From: Nocardiopsis coralli
Lineage (GTDB): Bacteria > Actinomycetota > Actinomycetes > Streptosporangiales > Streptosporangiaceae
DNA: 64,000 nucleotides
Assembly: GCF_014892575.1 (NCBI RefSeq)
Contig: NZ_JADBGI010000009.1
Span: 1 to 64,000 of the forward strand
Direction of reading: 5' to 3'
Positions within the stretch are counted from its first letter, which is position 1, and each line of letters starts with the position of its first letter. This document shows, in pieces, positions 1 to 8,041 of the stretch. A program made the position numbers and the translations under genes. Below the pieces are notes generated by a model, which was not told the DNA's origin, made no database searches, and saw nothing but the letters and a program-made list of their open reading frames with translations.

Positions 1-19
1 ACAAACCCGCTGGTTAGTT

Positions 20-242
20 GGAGAATCTCGAGTCGCGGTACACCACGGTGCGCGCCCTCGCCACCGACGCCCGGCCGCCGCTGCGGTGCTTGGAGAATCT
101 CCAGCACCGGACGCCGCCCTCGCCTTCGGCGCTCACATCGGGGCGCCGCACGAGCGGAGAATCTCTGGACTAATACGCGTTGGCGATGGAGCATGCCGGT
201 GGAACGCCGAGCGCCCGCTCGTTGTACGGATTGGAGAATCCC
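20..242. repeat. Four dispersed GGAGAATC(TC) elements
   Basis: The near-palindrome GGAGAATCTC occurs at 20-29, 92-101 and 156-165, and a variant ending in CCC at 233-242. Spacings are 72, 64 and 77 bp. The sequence between copies is only loosely similar (for example GCGCCCTCGCC against GCCGCCCTCGCC). The nine central bases GAGAATCTC are self-complementary apart from the middle base, so each copy could be a protein-binding site. The array may begin before the window. Confidence 0.6.
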
Positions 243-254
243 CAACCCGGCCAC

Positions 255-359
255 CGCACACCCGCCACCCCCGACACTCAATGCTCGGCCGGGAGTGCCG
301 GGGCCCGGAGGATACCCGCACACCTGCCACCCCTGAGACTCAATGCTCCGCCGGGAGTG
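255..359. repeat. Direct repeat, two 43-bp copies 62 bp apart
   Basis: Positions 255-297 and 317-359 match at 39 of 43 bases; both contain ACTCAATGCTC and CCGGGAGTG. The pair lies just after the GGAGAATC elements and overlaps no supported gene. I assign no function. Confidence 0.7.
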
Positions 360-763
360 CGCGGGGCCTGCCTGTGCCGTCGCAGGAGCGAGCCACCGTG
401 CTCACGCCTGGACCGTTGGGCGCAATGAAGGGCCCCAGGGGGTGGGTCGTTGGTACCCCACACCTTTTGGGTTGCGGGGCGGGGCCGGAAGGGGGTGTTC
501 GTCGGCGAGAGCGGTCCAGCCCGGGAAAGGGGTGGACCGCACACCCCGAGGCGCCCTGATCAACCACACAGAACGCCGACGCACTCGCACCCGACCAAGA
601 CTGATGGGGGTGGCGCCGATGCGGGTTGCGGGGAGCCCCGGCCGGGCTACGCTCGACGCGACGACGAACACCACCCACCTCAACCACAGGCCCTGACCCG
701 CAGCCGTGCCGCAGGTGTCGGTACCGCCCCACCCTCCGACGTCACCCGCAACGACTCGGGCTC

Positions 764-933
764 AGCGTCTGTTCGGGTCCAGCGTCTGTTCGGGTCCAGC
801 GTCTGCTCGGGTCCAGCGTCTGCTCGGGTCCAGCCTCTACTTGGGCCCAGCATCTGCTCGGGCCCAGCATCTGTTCGGGTCCAGCCTCTACTTGGGCTCA
901 GCGTTTGCTCGGGCCCAGCGTCTGTTCGAACTC
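764..933. repeat. Tandem array, ten units of 17 bp
   Basis: Ten contiguous units follow the consensus AGCGTCTGYTCGGGYCC, starting at 764 and every 17 bp after that. Variant units such as AGCCTCTACTTGGGCCC recur at 832 and 883, which suggests blocks were duplicated. Because 17 is not a multiple of three, the array is open in several frames and makes false repetitive proteins. It ends over the stop codon of the minus-strand gntR gene, so it lies in that transcript's 3' end. Confidence 0.9.
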
Positions 934-1885
934 ACCCGTCCACCGCCCCGGACGCGGGACCCCCGGCATACATGCGGGGCACCGCCGGGCTCCGCAGCTG
1001 TGGACCACGCTCGTCGAAGGCTTGCGCGAAGCGGTCGAAGGCCGCGGTCAGGTGCGCGCGCATGGCCTCCTCCGCCCCGTCGGGATCGCAGCGCTCGATC
1101 GCGTCGCGGATCCGCCGGTGCTCGGCCACCGTGGCGCGTCCGTCGGCATCGGCGGCGTAGAGCCGGAACGTGTGCAGGTGGCTGTGGGTCTGCTCGTAGG
1201 CCTTGCGCACCGCTTCGTTGTCCAACGCCTCCAGGATGTGCCCGTGGAAGCACATGTCGTGGCGCACCAGCTCGTGCCGGATGTCCCCGGAACCGCCCGT
1301 CCCGGCGCCGCCGACCTCCGAACCGTCTGCCCCGGAAGCGTCCGTCCCGGAACCGTTCACCGCGGCACCGCCTGCCTCCGAACCATCCACCCCGGAGTCA
1401 CCCACCCCGGTACTGCCCGCCCCCGAATCCTCCACCCCGGCACTGTCCACCCCGGAACCATCCACCCCGGAACCACCAGCCCCAGCACGGCCCACCCCGG
1501 CCCCACCCATCACCGACTCGAACGCAGTGATCTCCGCGCCCATCTTCCGCGACGGGTTGCCCAGCCGGTTCACGGCCGCCGACCGGGCGGCCCACACCTC
1601 CACCAGCAGCCGGAACTCGAACAGCTCCCGCAACTGGCGCAGGTCCAGCAGCGACGTCGTGCGGTACCCCTTGCCCGGCGACTTCACCACGAGCTGGTCG
1701 CCCTCGAGCTGCCGGACGGCCTCCCGGATCGGGGTCTGGGACACCCCGAAGTCCCGGGCCAGCGCGTCGATGTTGAGCCGCTCGCCCGGGGCGATCCGGT
1801 TCTCCAGGATCAGCGCGCGCAGCCGGTCGTAGACCTCTTCGGTGGTCCGCCTGCCCCGCGGGCCCTGTTCCTCCGGCCGCGTCAT
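932..1885 (-). CDS. GntR/FadR-family regulator with a repeat-expanded FCD domain
   Basis: Transcription factor of 317 residues, probably the local repressor of the fuconate operon. Residues 14-75 form the GntR winged helix (ARDFGVSQTPIREAVRQLEG). The C-terminal part is an FCD ligand domain; the metal-site pattern is visible as D210, H214, H256 and H278. Between the first FCD helices and residue 203 lies about 74 residues of Gly/Ser/Asp/Val pentapeptide repeats, which explains a length well above the usual 220-250. It is the last gene of the operon, 130 bp after the SDR stop. The start is supported by GAGGG seven bases upstream. The family and autoregulatory role are well grounded; the insertion's effect on folding is unknown. 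Confidence 0.9.
   Translation of the reverse strand: MTRPEEQGPRGRRTTEEVYDRLRALILENRIAPGERLNIDALARDFGVSQTPIREAVRQLEGDQLVVKSPGKGYRTTSLLDLRQLRELFEFRLLVEVWAARSAAVNRLGNPSRKMGAEITAFESVMGGAGVGRAGAGGSGVDGSGVDSAGVEDSGAGSTGVGDSGVDGSEAGGAAVNGSGTDASGADGSEVGGAGTGGSGDIRHELVRHDMCFHGHILEALDNEAVRKAYEQTHSHLHTFRLYAADADGRATVAEHRRIRDAIERCDPDGAEEAMRAHLTAAFDRFAQAFDERGPQLRSPAVPRMYAGGPASGAVDG
1286..1507 (-). repeat. 15-bp (pentapeptide) tandem array inside gntR
   Basis: Residues 127-200 of the regulator are about 13 degenerate five-residue units of the type DGSGV (GGSGV, DGSGV, DSAGV, EDSGA and so on), encoded by a 15-bp period rich in CCGGAACCATCCACC on the plus strand. The reading frame stays open throughout and the FCD sequence resumes afterwards, so the array behaves as an in-frame insertion and may vary in copy number between strains. 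Confidence 0.85.
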
Positions 1886-1963
1886 CGTCCGCCCTCATCC
1901 GTCGAGCGGCGGGGCCCGATCGCCCCGCCGCAACACCGCCTGCTTGTCGTCGGGAGTGTATCG

Positions 1964-2045
1964 GCGCGCCCCGCCCGCGTCGGGGTCAGGCAAGCGCACC
2001 CCGCCCGCGCCCGGGTCAGTCGGGCGCACCCCGCGCGGGCGCGGG
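1964..2045. repeat. 30-bp tandem repeat at the SDR 3' end
   Basis: Units begin at 1964, 1994 and 2024 with GCGC(A/G)CCCCGC and keep an exact 30-bp period for about 2.7 copies. The array covers the last codons and stop of the SDR gene and part of the gap before gntR, and its GC-rich arms could fold in the RNA. Confidence 0.75.
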
Positions 2046-2786
2046 CATCCGCAGCCCTTGCATCCCGCCGTCCACCGGTAGCGACACCCCCGTGGTCGAG
2101 CCCGACCGCGGTGAGGCCAGGTGGGCCACGGCCGCGGCGACCTCCCGCGCGTGCACGAGGCGGCCGTGGGGTTGGCGCGCCTCCAACGCCCGCCGTTCCG
2201 CCTGCGGGTCCGGTGCGGCCTCCAGCAGCCGTGCCACCCACGGGGTGTCGACGGTGCCGGGGCTGACGCAATTGACCCGCACCCCCTCGGCGAGGTGGTC
2301 GGCGGCCATGCTCCGGGTCAGCGCCAGCACCGCCCCCTTGGTTGAGGAGTACAGGGCCCTCGCGGGCAGGCCGGCCGTGGCGGCGATCGAGCAGGTGTTG
2401 ACCACCGACGCCGCGGACGAACGCCGCAGGTACGGCAGGGCCGCCCGGCTCACCCTGACCGTCCCGAGCACGTTGACCTCCAGCACGGCCCGCCACTCGT
2501 CGTCGCCGTTGTCCTCCACGGTGCCGCGTGCGCCCATGCCCGCGTTGTTGACCAGGATGTCGAGCCCGCCGAGCTCTCGCGCTGCCCGGTCGACCGCTTC
2601 GCGCACCGCGGTGTCGTCGGTGACGTCGCACCGCAGCACCAGGTGGCGCGGGTCGGCGCCCTCCGGTCTCGCGTCGAGCACGGCCACGCGTGCCCCCTCG
2701 GCCGCCAGCAGGTCGGCCGTGGCCGCGCCGATGCCCGAGGCCCCGCCGGTGACCAGCGCGGTCAGTCCCCGCAGTTCGTCGCCCAT
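2016..2786 (-). CDS. Short-chain dehydrogenase, probable 2-keto-3-deoxy-L-fuconate dehydrogenase
   Basis: Cytoplasmic NAD(P)-dependent oxidoreductase of 256 residues. It carries the cofactor motif TGGASGIG (13-20), NNAG (80-83) and the catalytic set S133, Y146 and K150. In the known L-fuconate pathway an SDR oxidises 2-keto-3-deoxy-L-fuconate to the 2,4-diketo acid after fuconate dehydratase has acted, and this gene sits in an operon with such a dehydratase and two FAH enzymes. The specific substrate is therefore inferred from context; sequence alone gives only SDR. It begins 15 bases after the FAH stop and its 3' end runs into a 30-bp repeat. Confidence 0.82.
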   Translation of the reverse strand: MGDELRGLTALVTGGASGIGAATADLLAAEGARVAVLDARPEGADPRHLVLRCDVTDDTAVREAVDRAARELGGLDILVNNAGMGARGTVEDNGDDEWRAVLEVNVLGTVRVSRAALPYLRRSSAASVVNTCSIAATAGLPARALYSSTKGAVLALTRSMAADHLAEGVRVNCVSPGTVDTPWVARLLEAAPDPQAERRALEARQPHGRLVHAREVAAAVAHLASPRSGSTTGVSLPVDGGMQGLRMPAPARGAPD

Positions 2787-2801
2787 GTTCCCGCCTCCCT
2801 C

Positions 2802-3662
2802 TCAGCCCTGCTCGAATCGTTGCCGTTGGCGGCCCAGCCCCGAGATCTCGGTCTCGACCACGTCGCCTGCGCCCAGGTACGGGAACTTCCCGGACAGCGC
2901 CACGCCCTCCGGGGTCCCGGTGAGCACCACGTCGCCCGGTTCCAGCGCCATGTACCGGCTCAGGTGGTGCACCAGCACGTCCACGCCGAAGACCATGTCC
3001 GCGGTGGTGGAGTCCTGGCGCGGCTCACCGTTGACCCAGCTGCGCATCGACAGCCGGTCCGGATCCACTTCGTCGGCCGGCACGAGCCAGGGCCCCAGCG
3101 GAGTGAACCCCGGGGCGCACTTGCCCTTGGACCACTGCCCGCCCGAGTCGTCGAGTTGGAACGTGCGCTCGGACAGGTCGTTGGCCAGCACGTATCCGGC
3201 CACGTGGTCGCGGCTCTGCCACGGCCCCTCCAGGTAGGAGGTGTGGCGGCCGATCACCACACCGAGCTCGACCTCCCAGTCGGTGGTGCGCGACCCGCGG
3301 GGGATCCGCCCGGTGTCGTAGGGGCCGGTGACGGTGTTCGGGGTCTTGAGGAAGACCACCGGCGAGGCGGGCGGTTCGGCCCCCGACTCGGCGGCGTGCG
3401 CGGCGTAGTTCATGCCGATGCACACGACCGCGGAGGGCCGCTCCACCGGCGCACCCACCCGGAGCCCGGAACAGTCGGTCTCGGGCAGGGCGTCCTCCGC
3501 CAGCGCCTGCCGCGTGCGTTCCGTACCGCCCGAGGCCAGGAACGCCCCGTCGATGCGGTCGGTCAGCGGCCGCAGGTCGTAGGTACGGCCCGGTCCGGGG
3601 CCGTTGCCGGCGCGCACCACGGGCCGTTCGGCGCCGGGTTCGCCCACTCGCAGGAATTTCAC
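2802..3662 (-). CDS. FAH-family hydrolase, probable 2,4-diketo-3-deoxy-L-fuconate hydrolase
   Basis: Fumarylacetoacetate-hydrolase-fold enzyme of 286 residues, expected to need Mg or Mn. Family marks are IGMNYAAHAAE, the acidic metal site DWEVELGVV and LTGTPEGVAL near the C-terminus. In bacterial L-fucose/L-fuconate catabolism an enzyme of this type cleaves the 2,4-diketo acid to pyruvate and L-lactate, which fits the neighbouring dehydratase, SDR and lactate dehydrogenase. I chose the GTG start because it overlaps the stop of the preceding gene as GTGA (translational coupling). The exact C-C bond cleaved is inference. Confidence 0.82.
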   Translation of the reverse strand: MKFLRVGEPGAERPVVRAGNGPGPGRTYDLRPLTDRIDGAFLASGGTERTRQALAEDALPETDCSGLRVGAPVERPSAVVCIGMNYAAHAAESGAEPPASPVVFLKTPNTVTGPYDTGRIPRGSRTTDWEVELGVVIGRHTSYLEGPWQSRDHVAGYVLANDLSERTFQLDDSGGQWSKGKCAPGFTPLGPWLVPADEVDPDRLSMRSWVNGEPRQDSTTADMVFGVDVLVHHLSRYMALEPGDVVLTGTPEGVALSGKFPYLGAGDVVETEISGLGRQRQRFEQG

Positions 3663-4843
3663 GGTCGGGCCTCCACGGGGTGGTGGGTGGTCAGGTACGA
3701 CAGCAGGGCGCCGACGCCGAACTCCCACCGGGGCAGGGTCTCGGCGGGGCCGACGGTGTTGCAAAGGCTGCCCAGGTGCGGGCTGCTGATGGTGACGCGG
3801 TCGCCGTCCGCGTGGGTGAACCCCTCGCCGGGCCGGTCGCGGTCCTGCGTGGGTGCGAAGAGGGTCCCGGTGTAGAGCACGAACCCGTCGGGGTACTGGT
3901 GGTGGTCCCCGGAGGCGGCCGCGACCAGTTCCTCGAAGGGGCGGCTCAGCCGGCCGACGTGGTTCTCGCCCTCCAGCGCGAACCCGTCCCGGGCGCCCTC
4001 CACGCGCAGTCGCACCTGCTCCTCGCGCACGGAGTCGAGCGTGAAGGCGTCGTCGAACAGGCGCAGGAACGGCCCCAGGGCGCTGGAGGCGTTGTTGTCC
4101 TTGGCCATGCCCAACAGCAGGGCGCTGCGGCCCTCCACGTCGCGCAGGTTCACGTCGTTGCCCAACGTGCAGCCGCGCGGCCGTCCCCGGGAGTCCACGG
4201 CCAGCACGAGCTCGGGTTCGGGGTTGTTCCACTGCGAGAACGCCGGGATCCCCACGCGCGCCCCGTACCCGACCGAGGCCAGCACCGGCGCCTTGGTGAA
4301 GACCTCCGGGTCCGGGCCCAGCCCCACCTCCAGGTACTGCGACCACAGGCCCCGTTCGACCAGCACCTCCTTGACCGCCCGGGCCCGTGCGGAACCAGGT
4401 TCGACCCCGCCGACCGCGCCGCCCACCGCCTCGGTGACGGTGGCACGCACCTTCTCGGCGCGGGCCGGGTCCCCGGCGCAGCGTTCTTCGATGACGCGCT
4501 CGACCATGCTGTCGGCGAAGGTCACCCCGCACGCCTTGACCACCTGCAGGTCGACCGGGGCCAGCAGCCGGGCCGACCCCGGCTCGTCGGGCGCCGCGGC
4601 CAGCTCCGCCAGGCTCCAGCGCGCAGGTCCCCGCACCCGCCGCAACCGCCCCATGGCCTCCTCGGATTCCAGGAGCGCCGAGACCGTCGGTACCAGGGGG
4701 AAGAGGTCGTGCACCTCGTCGCCGCGCACCAGCACCGGGCGCGGGCCCCCGCTCTCCGGGTCCCACACCCGTCCCACGAGCAGCGCCCGGTCGGCGTCCT
4801 GGGGCAGCAGGTCAGCGGCGGCGCCCGTCCCGTGTGCGCTCAT
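3659..4843 (-). CDS. Second, longer FAH-family enzyme (possible 2-keto-3-deoxy sugar-acid dehydratase)
   Basis: A 394-residue protein of the FAH superfamily, clearly distinct from its 286-residue neighbour. Visible marks are [19 protein letters not shown] in the middle, the metal-site segment [14 protein letters not shown] and [17 protein letters not shown]. The length and N-terminal pattern recall XylX-type 2-keto-3-deoxy-pentonate dehydratases, but I cannot confirm this without a search. Its start overlaps the fucD stop (ATGA) and its stop overlaps the next start (GTGA), so it is tightly coupled within the operon. It could be a D-arabinonate branch enzyme or an alternative diketo-acid hydrolase. 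Confidence 0.75.
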   Translation of the reverse strand: MSAHGTGAAADLLPQDADRALLVGRVWDPESGGPRPVLVRGDEVHDLFPLVPTVSALLESEEAMGRLRRVRGPARWSLAELAAAPDEPGSARLLAPVDLQVVKACGVTFADSMVERVIEERCAGDPARAEKVRATVTEAVGGAVGGVEPGSARARAVKEVLVERGLWSQYLEVGLGPDPEVFTKAPVLASVGYGARVGIPAFSQWNNPEPELVLAVDSRGRPRGCTLGNDVNLRDVEGRSALLLGMAKDNNASSALGPFLRLFDDAFTLDSVREEQVRLRVEGARDGFALEGENHVGRLSRPFEELVAAASGDHHQYPDGFVLYTGTLFAPTQDRDRPGEGFTHADGDRVTISSPHLGSLCNTVGPAETLPRWEFGVGALLSYLTTHHPVEARP

Positions 4844-6168
4844 CGCCCGGCCCCTTCCCGGTGGAGGCCGGACCGGTCGGCCTGCCACCCGTCCCCGTCG
4901 GGGTACTCCCACGTGTCCAGGGACTCCGCGTGCATGCCGGCGCCGATGCCGGGGGCCTCGGGTGCCGCGTACCGCCCGCCGACCACCCGCACCGGGTCGG
5001 TGAAGTGCTCGTGCAGGTGGTCGACGAACTCGATGGAACGCCCCTCCATCGACCCGCTGACCGCCGCGTGGTCGAAGAAGGAGAAGTGCTGCACGAGTTC
5101 GCACAGCCCCACACCCCCCGCGTGCGGGCACACCGGCACCTCGAACTTCGCGGCGAGCAGCAGGTTGGCGAGGTTCTCGTTGACCCCCGCCACCCGGGTC
5201 GCGTCGATCTGCATGACGTCGATCGCCCCGGCCGCGAGCAGCTGCTTGAACACGATCCGGTTGGCGACCGCCTCACCCGTGGCGACCTTCACCGGGGCCA
5301 CACCCCGGCGGATCGCCGCATGGCCGAGGATGTCGTCGGTGCTGGTGGGCTCCTCGATCCACCACGGGTCGAACTCGGCCAGCGCGCGCACCCGTTCGAC
5401 CGCTTCCCCGGACTCCCACCGCTGGTTGGCGTCGACGGAGATCCGCACGTCGGGTCCGACCGCCTCCCGTGCCAGGCGCAGGCGCCGCCGGTCGTCCTCG
5501 GGGTCCCCGCCTACCTTGAGCTTGATCATGCCGAACCCGTCGGCCACCGCCTGCCGGCTCAGGCGCACGAGCTTCTCGTCGCTGTACCCCAGCCACCCCG
5601 GGGTGGTGGTGTAGGCGGGATAACCCTCCCGCCGGAGCAGGCCGATGCGTTCCTCCCGCCCCTGCTGTCCCGCGCGGAGCAGGTCCAGGGCCTCCTGCGG
5701 TGTCAGGGTGTCACGCAGGTGGGTGAAGTCGACGGCGTCGACGAGCTCCTCGGGTGCCATCCGGCTGAGCAGCAGCCACAGCGGCAGGCCCTCGCGCCGG
5801 GCCCGCAGGTCCCACAGGGCGTTGACCAGGGCCCCGCACGCCATGTGCGAGACGCCCTTCTCCGGGCCGAGCCAGCGCAACTGGGCGTCGTGCACCAGCA
5901 GGCGCGAGGCCCCGCCCAGGTCGTGGATCAGGGCGTCGGTGCTGTGCCCGGTGAGCAGCTCGCCGTAACTGCGGATCGCCGCGGCCACGACCTCGTTGCC
6001 GCGCCCGCACGTGAAGACGAGCGCCTGCCCGCTCTCGCCGTCCGAGGTCGTGACGGTGACGTGGGCGGCGGAGTAGTCGGGTGCCACGTTGACGGCGTCG
6101 GAACCGTCGAGCTGCCTTGACGTGGGAAAACGGACATCGCGTACACGGACTGAGGTGATACGGGACAA
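4840..6168 (-). CDS. L-fuconate dehydratase
   Basis: Enolase-superfamily enzyme of 442 residues that converts L-fuconate to 2-keto-3-deoxy-L-fuconate. The catalytic pattern is complete: K216 and K218 (MIKLKVG), metal ligands D246, E272 and E299, and H349 (CPHAGG). From memory these sit two residues earlier than the positions described for the Xanthomonas enzyme. Family-specific stretches [10 protein letters not shown] near the N-terminus and [18 protein letters not shown] also match. It is the metabolic key to the operon. The gene follows dctM after 33 bases and overlaps the next gene as ATGA. Such dehydratases often also accept D-arabinonate. Confidence 0.92.
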   Translation of the reverse strand: MSRITSVRVRDVRFPTSRQLDGSDAVNVAPDYSAAHVTVTTSDGESGQALVFTCGRGNEVVAAAIRSYGELLTGHSTDALIHDLGGASRLLVHDAQLRWLGPEKGVSHMACGALVNALWDLRARREGLPLWLLLSRMAPEELVDAVDFTHLRDTLTPQEALDLLRAGQQGREERIGLLRREGYPAYTTTPGWLGYSDEKLVRLSRQAVADGFGMIKLKVGGDPEDDRRRLRLAREAVGPDVRISVDANQRWESGEAVERVRALAEFDPWWIEEPTSTDDILGHAAIRRGVAPVKVATGEAVANRIVFKQLLAAGAIDVMQIDATRVAGVNENLANLLLAAKFEVPVCPHAGGVGLCELVQHFSFFDHAAVSGSMEGRSIEFVDHLHEHFTDPVRVVGGRYAAPEAPGIGAGMHAESLDTWEYPDGDGWQADRSGLHREGAGR

Positions 6169-6201
6169 CGCAGGTCCTCCCTGGTCGGGGTCGGTACGGG
6201 G

Positions 6202-7482
6202 TCAGAGGAAACCGAGCGCGCTCGGCAGCCAGGTACTGAGGGACGGGACGAGCACCACGAACAGCAGCACCGTCACCATCGGGACGAAGAAGGGCAGCAC
6301 GCCCCTGATCACCGTGGGCACGGACTCACCGGTGACCCCGGACAGCACGAACAGCACGAGGCCGACCGGGGGAGTGAGCAGGCCGATGATCAGGGTCAGG
6401 ATCACCACGACCGCGAAGTGCAGCGGGTCGATCCCGTACCCGTCGGCGATGGGGGCGAGCACGGGAACGACGATGAGGATCGCCGCCCCCGGTTCCAGGA
6501 CCGCGCCGACCACGAACAGCAGCACGCAGACCAGCGCCAGGAACGCCAGCGGGTGGTCGGTCAGGCCCAGCATCAGGTCGGCCGCGGCCTGGGGTGTGCG
6601 CTCGCGGGCCAGCACCCAGCCGAACAGCGCGGCGGAGGCGATGACCAGAAGCACCGCGCCCGAGGTCTCCACGGTGCGCAGCAGCACGGTGTAGAGCGCG
6701 CGCCCGTCGATCGCCCGGGTGACGAGAGCGACCACGAACAGGTAGAGCACACCCGCGGCGGAGGCCTCGGTCGGGGTGGTGACACCGCTGAGGATGCCGC
6801 CCAGGATGATCACCGCCGCACCGGCGGCGGGCAGCGCCGCCAGCAGGGCCCGCATGCGCGCCGGCCATCCGGACCGGGGCTCACGCAGGTGCTCCTTCTT
6901 GCGCATCTGCCACCAGACCATCAGGCACAGCGCGGCGACCAGCAGCAGCGCGGGCAGGATCCCGGCCACGAACATCGCCCCCACCGACACCCCCGCGGTG
7001 GTCGCGTACAGGATCGCGGGGATGCTCGGCGGGATCAGTGGGGAGATGAGCGAGGACGCCCCGGTCACGCCCAGGGTGAAGGGCGCCGGGTACCCGCGTG
7101 CGATCATCGCCGGCGCCTGGACCCGGCCCATGGCGGCGGCGTCGGCCATCGCCGTGCCGCTCATCCAGGAGAACCCGAAGCTCGTGGCGACGTTGACGTA
7201 TCCCAGGCTGCCGCGGATGTGGGCGAGGAAGGCCAGGGCGGCCGCGTAGACCCGGTCGGTCATGCCCGAGGCGTTGGCCAGGTTCCCCAGCAGGATGAAC
7301 ATCGGCACAGCGAGCAGGGGGAAGGTGTCCACGCCCGAGACGGTCTGCTGCACCGCGATCCGGAGCGAGGCCGTCGGGTCGAACACGACGTAGGCCAGCG
7401 AGGGCACCAGGAGCGCAAAACCGACCGGGACGCGCAGGGCCAGCAGCGCCAACAGCCCCAGTGTCATCCAGAGCAGGATCAT
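6202..7482 (-). CDS. dctM: TRAP transporter large permease (DctM type)
   Basis: Integral membrane protein of 426 residues with about 12 hydrophobic segments. It is the ion-coupled translocation subunit of a tripartite ATP-independent periplasmic transporter. Family features include MFILLGNLANASGM near residue 60, MSGTAMADAAAMG and GASSLISPLIPPSIPAILYA. It starts one base after the dctQ stop, and dctP precedes both, so a full TRAP set is present. TRAP systems import organic acids and sugar acids, which fits uptake of fuconate rather than neutral fucose. TRAP transporters are relatively uncommon in actinomycetes. Confidence 0.93.
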   Translation of the reverse strand: MILLWMTLGLLALLALRVPVGFALLVPSLAYVVFDPTASLRIAVQQTVSGVDTFPLLAVPMFILLGNLANASGMTDRVYAAALAFLAHIRGSLGYVNVATSFGFSWMSGTAMADAAAMGRVQAPAMIARGYPAPFTLGVTGASSLISPLIPPSIPAILYATTAGVSVGAMFVAGILPALLLVAALCLMVWWQMRKKEHLREPRSGWPARMRALLAALPAAGAAVIILGGILSGVTTPTEASAAGVLYLFVVALVTRAIDGRALYTVLLRTVETSGAVLLVIASAALFGWVLARERTPQAAADLMLGLTDHPLAFLALVCVLLFVVGAVLEPGAAILIVVPVLAPIADGYGIDPLHFAVVVILTLIIGLLTPPVGLVLFVLSGVTGESVPTVIRGVLPFFVPMVTVLLFVVLVPSLSTWLPSALGFL

Positions 7483-7483
7483 C

Positions 7484-8041
7484 TCAGGCCCCTTCCTTCG
7501 CCGCGGGCCCCATGGCCCCCGGTACGTCCTCGGGGTGGCGCAGGCTGACGGCGATGTTGACCAGGCCGTGCAGGGAGGTCAGCGCGAACCCGGCCACCGC
7601 GGCGGTGTGCACCGTCCACATGGGCAGCTGCGTGGCCGGGGCGCGCAGGTCCCCGCTCATGTGCGCCAGGGACGCCGCCGCCACGGCCATCACCGCGGAG
7701 GCGGCCACCGCCACGGCCGTGGCGCCCACGTCCACGGCGACGGCGGACCGCGGCCCCAACCGGGCCACGAGCAGGTCGACCGAGATGTGCAGGCGACGCG
7801 ACATCAGGTACCCGGCGCCCAGGAAGGTCAGCCACACCAGCAGGAAGCGGGCGGTCTCCTCGGTCCAGGACAACGGGGTGCCGAAGACGTAGCGCGTGGT
7901 GACCTGCAGGACGAGCAGGCCGAACACGGCCACGAGCACCGCGCACAGCCCGATGCGTTCGGCGTTGACCGCGAGGCGGTAGCCCCGGCTGCGCCGCTCG
8001 AGCCGGTCCGGGGCGTCGGCGTCTTCCTCCGGGCGGGCCAT
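7484..8041 (-). CDS. dctQ: TRAP transporter small permease (DctQ type)
   Basis: Small membrane subunit of 185 residues with four hydrophobic helices (starting near residues 32, 66, 103 and 141) and a charged cytoplasmic N-terminus. The segment TTRYVFGTPLSWTEETARFLLVWLTFLGAG is typical of DctQ. It pairs with DctM to form the membrane part of the transporter. Its ATG shares one base with the stop of dctP (TGATG), so the two are translated together. Confidence 0.9.
   Translation of the reverse strand: MARPEEDADAPDRLERRSRGYRLAVNAERIGLCAVLVAVFGLLVLQVTTRYVFGTPLSWTEETARFLLVWLTFLGAGYLMSRRLHISVDLLVARLGPRSAVAVDVGATAVAVAASAVMAVAAASLAHMSGDLRAPATQLPMWTVHTAAVAGFALTSLHGLVNIAVSLRHPEDVPGAMGPAAKEGA

Larger units (their letters stand above)
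1..931. other. Repeat-rich stretch without a supported gene
   Basis: I find no reading frame here with recognisable protein motifs or a credible ribosome binding site; the open frames overlap on both strands and are typical of very GC-rich DNA. The stretch holds four copies of a short GGAGAATC element, one imperfect direct repeat and a 17-bp tandem array, listed separately. An inverted repeat with arms GCGGTCCA (511-518) and TGGACCGC (533-540) is also visible and may be a terminator or an operator. Confidence 0.6.

Noticed and set aside
20..242. CRISPR array from the regularly spaced GGAGAATC elements
   Set aside because: The shared core is only 8 to 10 bases, spacings vary from 64 to 77 bp, and spacers are partly similar to each other. 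No cas gene is present.
86..1160. Long open frames with Arg/Pro/Gly-rich or 17-residue repeat proteins in the first kilobase
   Set aside because: They overlap on both strands, lack ribosome binding sites and motifs, and the repeat protein is only a translation of the 17-bp DNA array.
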